From JAGPKI01 sp052034135 (lineage in GTDB: Bacteria; Caldisericota; Caldisericia; UBA6126; JAGPKI01), in the NCBI GenBank assembly GCA_052034135.1, contig JBPOJC010000057.1, positions 1 through 16,415 on the forward strand: a stretch of 16,415 nt of DNA. Direction: 5' to 3'. Below are positions 6,617 through 15,600 of the stretch, in pieces; within the stretch, counting starts at the first letter, position 1, and each line of letters begins with the position of its first letter. The notes under the pieces are model-generated. The model saw only the letters and a program-made list of their open reading frames with translations. It was not told the DNA's origin and did not search any database. Position numbers and translations under genes: made by a program.

Positions 6617-7537
6617 ATGTATAAAATATTAATAGCAGATGAAATATCTCAGGCTGGGATTCAGATACTTAAGAATCATCCAGAGTTTGAGGTTATTGAA
6701 AAAACTAAAATAACGGGCGACGAACTAAAAGAAGAAATAAAAAATTACAATGCATTAGTGGTTCGCTCAAGAACAAAGGTAACTGAAGATATAATCAATA
6801 ATGCCCAGAATTTAAAACTTATTGTAAGAGGTGGAGTTGGAATAGACAATATTGACAAGAATGCAGCAGAGAGAAAAGGTATTACTGTAAAAAATACTCC
6901 AAAAGCTTCATCAATCTCTGTTGCTGAACTTGCATTTGGGATGATGCTTTCAGGCGTGCGTAGGCTTGTCGATGCTACAATATCTATGAAGGAAGGCAAA
7001 TGGGAGAAAAAGAAATTTGAAGGAGTTGAATTAGCTGGAAAGACGTTGGGAATTATAGGGTATGGTAATATTGGTAAATCTCTTGCAGAAAGAGCAGTAG
7101 CTTTCTGTATGAATGTTTTGGTTTGTGATCCTTATGTAAAAGAAATAAACATTAAAGGCGTTACGTTAACTGACCTTAATACTCTTCTAACTTCCTCTGA
7201 TATTATTTCTATTCATTGTCCAAAAACTAACGAAACGTGCAACTTGATAAATAAAGAAACTTTATCAAAAATGAAAGATGGCGTCGGAATAGTGAATTGT
7301 GCACGTGGTGGTATTGTTGATGAGGTAGCACTTTACGAAGGATTAAATAGCGGGAAAATATCATTTGTTGGATTAGATGTTTATGAAAAAGAGCCCCCAG
7401 CCCCTGATAATCCTTTGTTTAAGTGCGAAAGAGTAATATTAACGCCTCACATTGGGGCTCAGACATTTGAGGGTCAAGAAAGGGTTTCAGTCGAGGTTGC
7501 CAATGTAATCAAAGAATTCTTTTTAGGAAAGGAATAA
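6617..7537 (+). CDS. serA: D-3-phosphoglycerate dehydrogenase, short ACT-less form
   Basis: Oxidises 3-phosphoglycerate to 3-phosphohydroxypyruvate with NAD, the first step of serine synthesis. The 306-residue protein has the D-isomer 2-hydroxyacid dehydrogenase layout: substrate-domain VVRSRTKV (48-55) and RGGVGIDNID (71-80), NAD-binding GYGNIG (148-153) with Asp171 at the end of the second strand, and catalytic Arg230 (NCARGG), Glu259 (YEKEPP) and His278 (TPHIGAQT). All catalytic residues are present. It lacks the C-terminal ACT or ASB domains, so serine feedback through those domains is not expected. GGAGG lies 11 nt before the ATG. It is flanked by the aminotransferase (20 bases upstream) and DUF1015 (11 bases downstream). 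Confidence 0.93.
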   Translation: MYKILIADEISQAGIQILKNHPEFEVIEKTKITGDELKEEIKNYNALVVRSRTKVTEDIINNAQNLKLIVRGGVGIDNIDKNAAERKGITVKNTPKASSISVAELAFGMMLSGVRRLVDATISMKEGKWEKKKFEGVELAGKTLGIIGYGNIGKSLAERAVAFCMNVLVCDPYVKEINIKGVTLTDLNTLLTSSDIISIHCPKTNETCNLINKETLSKMKDGVGIVNCARGGIVDEVALYEGLNSGKISFVGLDVYEKEPPAPDNPLFKCERVILTPHIGAQTFEGQERVSVEVANVIKEFFLGKE

Positions 7538-7548
7538 TTTAGATAGTT

Positions 7549-8850
7549 ATGGCGGATATATTGCCTTTCGATGCTCTAATGTATAACACCCAAGTAATGA
7601 AAGATTTAAAAGATGTAATTACTCAACCTTACGATAAGATAAACGATAAACTAAAAAAGACTTATCTTGAAAGAAGTGAGTATAACGCAGTTAAATTAAT
7701 TCTTCCAGATCCTATAAATGAAGCAGATCCTGATAGTAAGTACTTAAACGCAAAAAATATTTTGAATGATTGGAAAGCAAAACAGATTTTAAAAAAGTTT
7801 GGCGAGAAAGCATTCTACTACCTTGAACAGGAATTCACTTCTCCTATCACAAATGAAACTATTATAAGAAAAGGTTTTATAGGCCTTATGAGGTTTACTG
7901 ACTTTTCTGAAAAAATAGTCTTTCCACACGAAAAAACTCTCTCTAAACCAAAAGAGGACAGATTTAAATTGACACTTGCCACCAATACCTATTTTGAACA
8001 GGTTTTTTTGCTATTTGAAGATAATAATTCTGAAGTAATGAACGCATTTAACAAATCTCTTTTAAATTTATCTAATAATTTTACGATTTCAGTCATAGAT
8101 GATTACAATGTGAAAAACAGTCTTACTCCTCTAATTGATCCTTTGATGATTGAGAATATTTGTTCAGTATTTAAGGATAAAAAACTTGTAATTGCAGATG
8201 GACACCACAGATATGAAACAGGTGTAAATTACATGAAATATATGAGAGAGAGAAATACAAACCACAAAGGAGATGAATCTTATAACTTTGGAATGATGTA
8301 TTTCTCGCCATCAAACCAGAAAGGATTAATTATACTTCCCACACATAGGCTTGTTCACGGAATAACAAGCTTTTCTTTAAGCAGTTTCCTAAATAATATC
8401 TCAAATACATTCTACGTGAAAGAATTCAATAGTATCAATGAGCTAAAGGAAGTACTTGCAGAAAGTAGATATTCTTTTGGTTTTTACTGTAACGAAAATC
8501 TTGACCGTTACTACTTGTTAACTTTAAAAGAAGATCCTCTAAACTTAATAACTGATAAACCGCTTGTTCTAAGAGATCTTGATGTGTCAATTCTACATTA
8601 CATGATTCTTTATAAAGAGTTTGGAATAGACGAAGAAAGGCTTGCACAGCAAATAAATGTTGAATATGTGCGTGAAGTAGACGAGGGTTTGGAAGAAGTA
8701 AAATCTGGAAGAGAACAGATGATGTTCATTTTAAATCCTACTCCTGTTGAACAGGTTATGAAGGTTGCCATAAATGGGGAAGTTATGCCTCAGAAATCAA
8801 CTGATTTCTATCCAAAACTCATAACTGGTTTAACAATGTATGAAATGTAA
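7549..8850 (+). CDS. DUF1015 family protein, third gene of the serine operon
   Basis: The 433-residue protein matches the DUF1015 family in length and motifs: QPYDKIND (26-33), YNAVKLILP (45-53), PHEKTLSKPKEDRF (126-139), and the diagnostic IADGHHRYET (215-224). Its function is not established. DGHHR resembles the G-x-H/R-R nucleotide motif of the ParB/sulfiredoxin superfamily that includes free-serine kinases (SerK, SbnI), and the gene follows serC-type and serA genes with no serB, so a role in phosphoserine/serine interconversion is an attractive inference. The start follows serA by 11 bases without a strong ribosome site, suggesting translational coupling; the MADILPF start fits the family N-terminus. 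A strong terminator follows. Confidence 0.88.
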   Translation: MADILPFDALMYNTQVMKDLKDVITQPYDKINDKLKKTYLERSEYNAVKLILPDPINEADPDSKYLNAKNILNDWKAKQILKKFGEKAFYYLEQEFTSPITNETIIRKGFIGLMRFTDFSEKIVFPHEKTLSKPKEDRFKLTLATNTYFEQVFLLFEDNNSEVMNAFNKSLLNLSNNFTISVIDDYNVKNSLTPLIDPLMIENICSVFKDKKLVIADGHHRYETGVNYMKYMRERNTNHKGDESYNFGMMYFSPSNQKGLIILPTHRLVHGITSFSLSSFLNNISNTFYVKEFNSINELKEVLAESRYSFGFYCNENLDRYYLLTLKEDPLNLITDKPLVLRDLDVSILHYMILYKEFGIDEERLAQQINVEYVREVDEGLEEVKSGREQMMFILNPTPVEQVMKVAINGEVMPQKSTDFYPKLITGLTMYEM

Positions 8851-8892
8851 TAGTAGTAAAATTTTAAGTTAAAAGACAATTTTTGTCTTGCT

Positions 8893-8938
8893 AAAGCCCT
8901 TCTTAAATTAAAGTTTACTCTTAAGGAGGGCTTTTTTT
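8893..8938 (+). terminator. Strong intrinsic terminator of the serine operon
   Basis: AAAGCCCTTCTTAA (8893-8906) pairs with TTAAGGAGGGCTTT (8921-8934) over 14 bp with a single G-T wobble, and the 3' arm runs into 7 T (8932-8938). A smaller hairpin, AAGACAA and TTGTCTT (8873-8889), lies just upstream and lacks its own T-run. Confidence 0.93.
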
Positions 8939-9356
8939 ATAGATCGTACTTTATGAGTTAAAACATTTAAAACCAATAACTTATAAATTTATTCTTTTGA
9001 AGTTAATTCATAAATTTACTGGAAGCAACTACTTTCTTGTTAAAACATTTTTGATATTTAGAACAAAATAAAAAATCTCCTCTTCTAATCGTTTTATCGT
9101 GGAACAAACGCTCCTGCATGTTCATTGTAATTCCCGAATATATCTGTAAGGGTACAGAGAGAAGGAGACCCTTCGGTCGCTTTTAGATATGCTTCTCAGG
9201 GTGACGGGGGTGTAGGAGATCCTTGCAAAGCAAAATACATATACGCTCCTCAGGAAGACGGAGAGGGTGCGTCATCCTCGAACTCAATTATTAAGGAATC
9301 CAGTATTTTTTCTTTTCATTAACGAGCTCTTAGAATTATCAAAGTCGAGAAAGCTT
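8939..9356. other. Spacer between the serine operon and gltX
   Basis: A 418-base region between convergent units. Its middle (9164-9280) is clearly more GC-rich than the flanks and contains a repeat element. No convincing gltX terminator was found on the minus strand in 9290-9356. A 40-codon minus-strand frame (9003-9125) has no ribosome site and no recognisable product. Confidence 0.5.
9164..9261. repeat. Two-unit interspersed-repeat-like element
   Basis: Two diverged direct units of about 45 bases. Unit 1 (9164-9207) starts GGAGACCCTTCGG and ends CTTCTCAGGGTGACGGG. Unit 2 (9215-9261) starts GGAGATCCTTGCAAAGC and ends CTCCTCAGGAAGACGG. A third, inverted fragment GTCATCCTCG (9271-9280) follows. 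The ends match, from memory, the GTCATCCTGAG...GGATCTCC class of dispersed non-coding repeats seen in many bacterial genomes. Local base composition differs from the surroundings. Confidence 0.6.
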
Positions 9357-10805
9357 CTAACCTTTATTAAGATTCTCAAATTCTTCGATAAACTGTTTTA
9401 TTCTTCTTATTGACTCATCTTTCCCAAGCAATTCTAAAGTATCAAATAATGGTGGTGAAACACTTTTGCCAGTAGAAGCACTTCTAATTATTTGAATTGC
9501 ATCTCTGTTTTTTAGATTAAATTCATCTCTTAACCTATTGTATAAAGCTTCTAAACTTTCATAACTAAAGTCTTCTAAATTTTTAATATTTTCTAAGAAT
9601 TTTTTAAGGAATTCCATAATCCCATTTATGCTAAGTAGTTTAAGAACTTCTGAATTTGCTTTTGGAACATCGTAATTAGTAAAAATTGCTACAGCTTCTC
9701 TTATATCTGATAAAATTTTTACTTGCTGAATACTCAAGGAAATTATTTTTTTAAGCTTTTCTTCTGTTATATCTAAATTCTCAATATATTTTTTAGATAG
9801 TTCAAATAAAGCGTCACAATCAAGTTTTTTAATATACTGACTATTTATCCAGGTTAATTTATTGATATCGAATTGTGATGGGGATTTTGATATTTTTGAT
9901 AATTCAAAATTCTTTATCAAATCCTCTTTCGATATTATCTCATTTTGAGGATCGTGCGAATAACCGAGTAATGCAAGGTAGTTAAAAATAGCATCAGGTA
10001 AATAGCCTTTGTCTCTGTAATCTTCGATGGCAGTATCGCAATGTCTTTTGCTAAGTTTTGACTTGTCTGGTCCCAGAATTAGTGGAATATGTGCAAATTG
10101 AGGCACTTCAAAACCAAGCGCATTATAAATGGCGATCTGCTTTGGAGTGTTTGATACATGATCCTCGCCTCTAATAACGTGAGTTATATTCATTAGTGCA
10201 TCGTCAATTGATACAGAAAAATTATATGTAGGAGTTCCATCAGATCGTGCAATTATTATATCATCGAGAAGTTCTCCCTTGAATATTATTTTACCCTTAA
10301 TCAAATCGTCAAATGAAAAATCTCTTTGTGGCATTTTTAATCTAACAGTATATGGTTTACCTTTTTTTAAAAGGTTTTCAATTTCTTCAGGAGTTAAATT
10401 TCTACATTTTCCATTATATCTTGGAATTTCTCCTCTTCTCTCACAATCTTTTCTCATTTCCTCAAGCTCTTCTTGAGTGCAAAAACATCTGTAAGCCTCA
10501 TTAGACTCTAAAAGTTTTTGAATAAACCCTTTGTATATATCAAGTCTTTCAGATTGAAAATAAGGACCTTCATCCCAATCAATTCCTAACCATCTTAATA
10601 TACTTATTATTTCATCAATACTTTCTTTTGTTGACCTTAAGATGTCTGTATCCTCAATTCTAAGAACAAATGTACCATTATTTGCTTTTGCAAATAAGTA
10701 ATTTACTATAGCTGTTCTTGCACTGCCAATATGGAGTGAACCAGTAGGAGATGGAGCAAATCTAACTCTTATTTTTTTAGTATCTTTATTATTATTTAAA
10801 TTCAT
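9357..10805 (-). CDS. gltX: Glutamate--tRNA ligase
   Basis: Charges tRNA-Glu with glutamate in the cytoplasm; it may also charge tRNA-Gln if the organism uses the amidotransferase route, which cannot be decided here. The 482-residue class I synthetase has APSPTGSLHIGSART (17-31, the HIGH signature as HIGS), LRIEDTD (48-54), a zinc site C108-x-C110...Y130-x3-C134, IRGEDHVSNT (211-220) and the KMSKS loop as KLSKR (250-254). The C-terminal helical anticodon domain is present to a normal length. The only Met near the N-terminus is at 10803-10805; no ribosome site precedes it, and an extended -10 (TGCTAAAAT) ends 6 bases before the ATG, so the mRNA may be leaderless. It is divergent from an XRE regulator 16 bp away. 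Confidence 0.97.
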   Translation of the reverse strand: MNLNNNKDTKKIRVRFAPSPTGSLHIGSARTAIVNYLFAKANNGTFVLRIEDTDILRSTKESIDEIISILRWLGIDWDEGPYFQSERLDIYKGFIQKLLESNEAYRCFCTQEELEEMRKDCERRGEIPRYNGKCRNLTPEEIENLLKKGKPYTVRLKMPQRDFSFDDLIKGKIIFKGELLDDIIIARSDGTPTYNFSVSIDDALMNITHVIRGEDHVSNTPKQIAIYNALGFEVPQFAHIPLILGPDKSKLSKRHCDTAIEDYRDKGYLPDAIFNYLALLGYSHDPQNEIISKEDLIKNFELSKISKSPSQFDINKLTWINSQYIKKLDCDALFELSKKYIENLDITEEKLKKIISLSIQQVKILSDIREAVAIFTNYDVPKANSEVLKLLSINGIMEFLKKFLENIKNLEDFSYESLEALYNRLRDEFNLKNRDAIQIIRSASTGKSVSPPLFDTLELLGKDESIRRIKQFIEEFENLNKG

Positions 10806-10821
10806 GCTATTATTTTAGCAA
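10805..10821. promoter_or_regulatory. Shared gltX/XRE promoter-operator with 16-bp palindrome
   Basis: TGCTATTATTTTAGCA (10805-10820) is an imperfect dyad: 5-bp arms TGCTA/TAGCA plus a paired centre, 6 of 8 base pairs complementary. Read rightward it contains TGCTATTAT and read leftward TGCTAAAAT, each an extended -10. The predicted start points fall at or within a couple of bases of both start codons. The site therefore serves both promoters and is a likely operator for the adjacent XRE protein. Confidence 0.6.
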
Positions 10822-11130
10822 ATGGGAACCGGTAAGAAAATAAGAAATTTAAGAGAAGAGAAAAAACTTTCTCTTCAAGAGTTGGCTAAAGTTGCTCAGA
10901 TGTCCTGTTCATTCCTTTCTGAAATAGAGAATGAATTAAAAATCCCTTCTAATGTAATAATTGAAAAAATTGCAAAAGCTTTAGATGTAGACCCTAATAT
11001 TTTTCCAATATATAAAGTACGTGCCAATGTTACATCGATTTCAAGAACAATAGATAATCTTGATGATAATTTAGTGGATGAATTATTGGATGTTATAAAG
11101 AAAGGTTCGAAGAATTTAGACAGTAAATAA
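10822..11130 (+). CDS. Small XRE-family (Cro/CI-type HTH) transcriptional regulator
   Basis: The 102-residue protein has a classic five-helix HTH domain at about 5-61: KKIRNLREEKKLSLQELAK, the turn, recognition helix SCSFLSEIENEL (28-39), then VIIEKIAKALDVDP. The rest (65-102) is a short acidic then basic helix, probably for dimerisation. It resembles SinR/SlrR-type small repressors. No ribosome site precedes the ATG, and an extended -10 ends 8 bases before it, so the transcript should be leaderless or nearly so. A palindrome covering the -10 makes autoregulation and control of the divergent gltX likely. hdrC begins 71 bases downstream on the same strand, so read-through is possible. Confidence 0.9.
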   Translation: MGTGKKIRNLREEKKLSLQELAKVAQMSCSFLSEIENELKIPSNVIIEKIAKALDVDPNIFPIYKVRANVTSISRTIDNLDDNLVDELLDVIKKGSKNLDSK

Positions 11131-11201
11131 GTGCTCGGAGAATTTTTATTCGTCTTTTTAATATACGTTTCTATAAGCATAATATCTTGAGGGAGTAAAT
11201 C

Positions 11202-11720
11202 ATGAATAAAGTAATCACTTTTAAAGATTTAGATCCACACTTTAAATATGAAATAATGAAAGAAAAGGGTGGAGAGAAAATCGTAAATTGTTTTGCTTGC
11301 AATACTTGCACTTTAAGTTGTCCAGTAAGAGCTGTCGATGATGAATACAATCCTCGTTCGATTATAAGGCTTTCTCTTCTTGGGGCTAAAGATGAAGTTT
11401 TATCGTCATCATTTATCTGGCTTTGCTCTTCATGCTATTTGTGTTATGAAAGATGCCCTCAGGACGTCAGGATAACTGATTTAATGGATGCAATTAAAAA
11501 TATTGCAACACAAGCTGGTTTTGTTCCGGAAACTTTTAAAGGGCAAATCGACCTTTTAATGAAACATGGAAGATTATATGAAGTGGGAGATTTTGAAAAC
11601 AAGAAAAGAGCAAAGCTCGGTTTACCCGAAATCAAGGAAGAAGCACATGAAGTCGAAAAAATAATTGAAATAACAGGTGCGTCAAAATTACTTGAAAAGA
11701 ATGGTGTTAAAAATGAATAA
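11202..11720 (+). CDS. hdrC: Heterodisulfide reductase subunit C-like protein
   Basis: A 172-residue iron-sulfur protein with two complete 4Fe-4S motifs: C30-x2-C33-x2-C36-x3-C40-P (CFACNTCTLSCP) and C75-x2-C78-x2-C81-x3-C85-P (CSSCYLCYERCP), as in HdrC. The NPRSIIRL helix between them is also typical. It passes electrons between HdrA and the noncubane clusters of HdrB in a soluble complex. The start has GAGGGAG with 6-nt spacing. Its last 8 bases overlap the start of hdrB, indicating translational coupling. No membrane segment is present, so this is the soluble HdrABC type and not the HdrDE type. Confidence 0.93.
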   Translation: MNKVITFKDLDPHFKYEIMKEKGGEKIVNCFACNTCTLSCPVRAVDDEYNPRSIIRLSLLGAKDEVLSSSFIWLCSSCYLCYERCPQDVRITDLMDAIKNIATQAGFVPETFKGQIDLLMKHGRLYEVGDFENKKRAKLGLPEIKEEAHEVEKIIEITGASKLLEKNGVKNE

Positions 11721-12594
11721 GTATGGATTATTCTTAGGTTGTACTGTACCAGTTAGAGCAATGAATTATGAAGCGTCTTTTAGAAAAGTAGCAGAAAGTT
11801 TGAATATCAATCTTTTTGATATATCTGACTTTTCTTGCTGTGGATTCCCCACGAAATCTGTAAGTTTGATTACTGCTCTAACTCTTTCAGCAAGAAATCT
11901 TGCAATTGCAGAGAGGGAATCGCTAACTCATATATTAACTCTCTGCAATGCCTGCACTGAAATGTTAACTGAAACCAATCACATAATAAAAGAAAATTCT
12001 AAAATTTCCGATGATATAAGGAGAAACATTAATGAATTAGGGCTTACAGTAAGTGGAAATGTAAAAGTAAAACATATTGCAAGGTTTTTGAGTGAGGATA
12101 TTGGAGCCGAAGCAGTCAAAGAAAAAGTTATAAATCCCTTAAATGGTCTTAAATTTGCGGTTTATCCTGGTTGCCATTATGCGAAACCATCAGAGATTTA
12201 TGAGAATTTTGATGACCCTGAGCAACCGCATTCAATTAATGAATTAGTTTTAGCTACTGGTTCTGAAATTATTCCTTATGAAAGTTCCTGCTGTGGCGGA
12301 GGGATATTGGGAATTAAAGAAGAAGTTGCGTTAAGTATGTCAAACTCGACACTTGCAAGCATTAAAGAAAACTCTGCAGATGCAATGGTTCTCATATGTC
12401 CGTTTTGCAATGTTATGTATGAGCAAAATCAAAAAAAGATTGAAAAAACATTTAATACAGAATATAACTTGCCAGTTCTTTATCTTCCTCAAGTTTTAGG
12501 ACTTGCATTTGGTATTCCTAAAGAAGAATTAGGTTTTCAGATTAATAGGATTAAAACTGATAGAGTGTTTGAAAAAATTAGCTTAAATTCATAA
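11713..12594 (+). CDS. hdrB: Heterodisulfide reductase subunit B-like protein
   Basis: 293 residues from the ATG at 11713, chosen because HdrB proteins begin M-K-Y-x-L-F-L-G-C and because it gives an ATGAATAA overlap with hdrC; in-frame starts at 11677 and 11701 would add 12 or 4 unusual residues. Two CCG domains are intact: C10, C42-C43 (SCCGFP), C78-x2-C81, and C154 (YPGCHY), C193-C194 (SSCCGGG), C229-x2-C232 (CPFC). In methanogen HdrB these ligate two noncubane 4Fe-4S clusters where the disulfide is reduced. In bacteria the substrate is usually unknown. hdrA follows after 14 bases. Confidence 0.93.
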   Translation: MNKYGLFLGCTVPVRAMNYEASFRKVAESLNINLFDISDFSCCGFPTKSVSLITALTLSARNLAIAERESLTHILTLCNACTEMLTETNHIIKENSKISDDIRRNINELGLTVSGNVKVKHIARFLSEDIGAEAVKEKVINPLNGLKFAVYPGCHYAKPSEIYENFDDPEQPHSINELVLATGSEIIPYESSCCGGGILGIKEEVALSMSNSTLASIKENSADAMVLICPFCNVMYEQNQKKIEKTFNTEYNLPVLYLPQVLGLAFGIPKEELGFQINRIKTDRVFEKISLNS

Positions 12595-12608
12595 GATGAG
12601 GTTGATCT

Positions 12609-15600
12609 ATGGAGACAATAAATAATAAAGCAGTTGGAAAAGTTCTTGTAGTAGGAGGGGGAGTTGCTGGTGTTCAGGCAAGCCTCGATCTTTCATATGG
12701 AGGATTTAAGGTTTATCTTTTAGAGTCAAAAGATGCAATTGGTGGAGTTATGCCTCAACTTGACAAAACATTTCCTACGAATGATTGTGCAATGTGTATT
12801 TTATCCCCTAAACTTGTAGAAGTAGGCTCTAACCCAAATATTGAGCTTCTCACAAGATCAAAAATCATTAAATTAGAAGGAACTGCCCCTCATTTTAAGG
12901 TTACTGTTTTAAAAGAACCTCGCTATGTTGATATGTCAGCCTGTAAAGGATGCGGCGATTGTGCCAATGCTTGTCCTGTAAATATCGTTAATGACTATGA
13001 GGAGTCTCTTACATATAGAAAAGCAATCTTTAGAAGATATGAACAAGCAGTTCCAAGTGCTTTTGGTATAACTAAATATGGAATGAGCCCATGCAGAACT
13101 GCCTGTCCCATTCATGTTAATGCTCAAGGTTACATAGCACTGATTTCTAAAGGTGAATATGAGAAAGCTTTATCTCTTATAAGAGAAGTTAATCCTTTTC
13201 CTGGAATAACGGGTAGAATTTGTACAAGACCATGCGAAGAAGCTTGTAGCAGAGCTAATGTTGAGGAGAGCGTTGCTATCGATTTTCTAAAAAGATATGT
13301 ATCTGATAAAGAAAAAGTTACAGGAAATAAGTGGAACATAGAAAAGCCCTCATATAATGGTAAAGATGTAGCAATAATCGGTTCAGGTCCCGCTGGCTTA
13401 CTCGCAGCTTATGATTTAAGTAGTAAAGGCTATGGAGTAACAGTTTTTGAAAGAATGCCTGAGATTGGAGGAATGCTTCGATATGGTATACCACCTTATA
13501 GGTTACCAAGAGAAGTTTTAGATGAAGACCTGAATATTTTAAATGAATTAGGTGTAAAATTTAATGTAAATACTACCGTCGACAATAAACTTTTTAATGA
13601 CCTTAGAAATAAATTTAATGCCATTTTTATTGCAGTTGGTGCCTGTAAATCCCGAAAAATGGATATACCAGGAGAAGAACTTCCTAACGTAATAGGAGCT
13701 ACAGATTTCTTAAAGAATGTAATAACCGGAGAAATAAAAGAATTTTCTGGTAGTGCTGCAGTTATTGGTGGCGGAAATGCAGCAATAGACGCTGCGAGAA
13801 CGCTTTTAAGATTAGGAGCGGAGAATGTCGAGATCATATATAGAAGAACAAGATCAGAAATGCCGGCAAACGCTGAAGAAATTGAGGAAGCCATACAGGA
13901 AGGAATAGTTTTTAATTATCTTAGAACTCCAGTAGAAATTTCTAAAAATGGAGAATCTTTAATACTAAAAATTCAAGAGATGATGCTTGGTGAGCCTGAC
14001 TCTTCTGGTAGAAGGAGACCTGTACCTGTAGTAGATTCTTTTGAAAATAAAGAATTTGATTTGGTAGTAATGGCAGTTAGTCAGGAACCTGAAATTGAAC
14101 CTTTTATGGAATTATCAGCTGAGAAGGGGCTATTGAAAGTTGATCCTCTAACATTGGAAACAAGTGTAAAAGGTGTTTTTGCTGGAGGAGACGCGGTTAC
14201 AGGACCCGCTACCTACATTGAGGCTTTGGCAGCTGGTAGAAAAGGAGCAGTCTCTATTGACAGATATTTAAAGGGAGAGGACTTAAGGATAAACAGAGAA
14301 AAAGAGGGACCTTATAAAGATGAATTAAGCGTAGAAACTAAAGGAATAGAGAAACATGATCGTGCAAAACCAGTACTTCTAATTAAAGAAAAACTAAAAG
14401 GTGATTTTAGTGAAGTTAATAAAGGATTAAAAGAAGAGGATGTATTAGAAGAAGCAAAAAGATGCTTGAATTGTGGTGGATGTTCAGAATGTATGGAATG
14501 CGTGAAAGCTTGTGAGCCTAAAGCAATTAACCATGATATGAAGGCAAGCGAAGAAACTTTAGATGTTGGCTCTATTATATTGGCTCCTGGATTTGATGAG
14601 GTAAACGTATCAAAATATACTCAGTATGGATGGGGAATTTTTAAGAATGTTGTTACAAGCATTCAGTTTGAGAGAATTCTTTCAGCATCAGGTCCCTATG
14701 GAGGCGTCATAAAAAGACCCGGAGATCTAAAGCACCCGATAAAAATTGCTTTCATTCAGTGTGTGGGCTCAAGAGATAAGATAAATGAACATTGCTCATC
14801 TGTGTGTTGTATGTACGCTACAAAAGAGGCTGTAATTGCAAAAGAACATTCTCATGATGTAGAACCGACAATCTTTTATATTGATATACGCTCCTTTGGT
14901 AAAGATTTTGATAAATACATCGATCGGGCAAAAAATGAATATGGAATTAGATATATAAAATCAAGAGTGGCAGGCGTTACCGAGATGAAAGACGGTTCTC
15001 TTAAGCTTAGATATGAAACAGATGATGGTACCCTTAATAATGAAATCTTCGATCTTGTTGTATTATCGGTGGGCCTTAATCCTCCGGACAGTATTAAAGA
15101 ATTATCTAATATTCTTGATGTTGAATTGAATAAATCAGGCTTTATAGAGACTTTACCTTTTAATATTATTTCTTCAACTAAAAATGGCATAGTTGCTGCT
15201 GGGGCTTCAACTGGACCAAGGGATATTCCTGAATCGGTAACAGGCGGAAGTGCTGCTGCACAAATTGCCTCATCAATTATTGCTTCTGAGAGAGGAAAAG
15301 AGATAGTAAAGAAAGTCTTGCCTCCTGAGATTGATGTAACTGGAGAGAAGCCAAGAGTTGGCGTTTTTGTTTGCCACTGTGGTTTAAATATTGGAAGTGT
15401 TGTCGATGTTAAAAGTGTAGCTGAATATGCTAAAAATCTTCCGAATGTGGTTTATTCTGAAACTAATCTCTATACATGTAGTAGTGATACACAGGAAAGA
15501 ATTAAAGAAAAAGTAAAAGAATATAATTTAAATAGAGTCGTTGTTGCTTCCTGTACTCCAAGAACTCATGAACCTCTTTTTCAGGATACAATTAGGGAAG

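Noticed and set aside
9003..9125. 40-codon minus-strand frame MNMQERLFHDK...
   Set aside because: No ribosome site, Lys-rich composition typical of AT-rich noncoding DNA, no recognised family.
9164..9261. CRISPR array
   Set aside because: Only two diverged units with no unique spacer of regular length and no cas genes nearby.
11677..11712. Upstream in-frame starts of hdrB
   Set aside because: They add MRQNYLKRMVLK, unlike HdrB N-termini, and increase the overlap with hdrC; MNKYGLFLGC at 11713 fits the family.
12936..15190. Several minus-strand frames within hdrA
   Set aside because: All lie antisense to strongly conserved HdrA/GltD motifs and show no protein family features.
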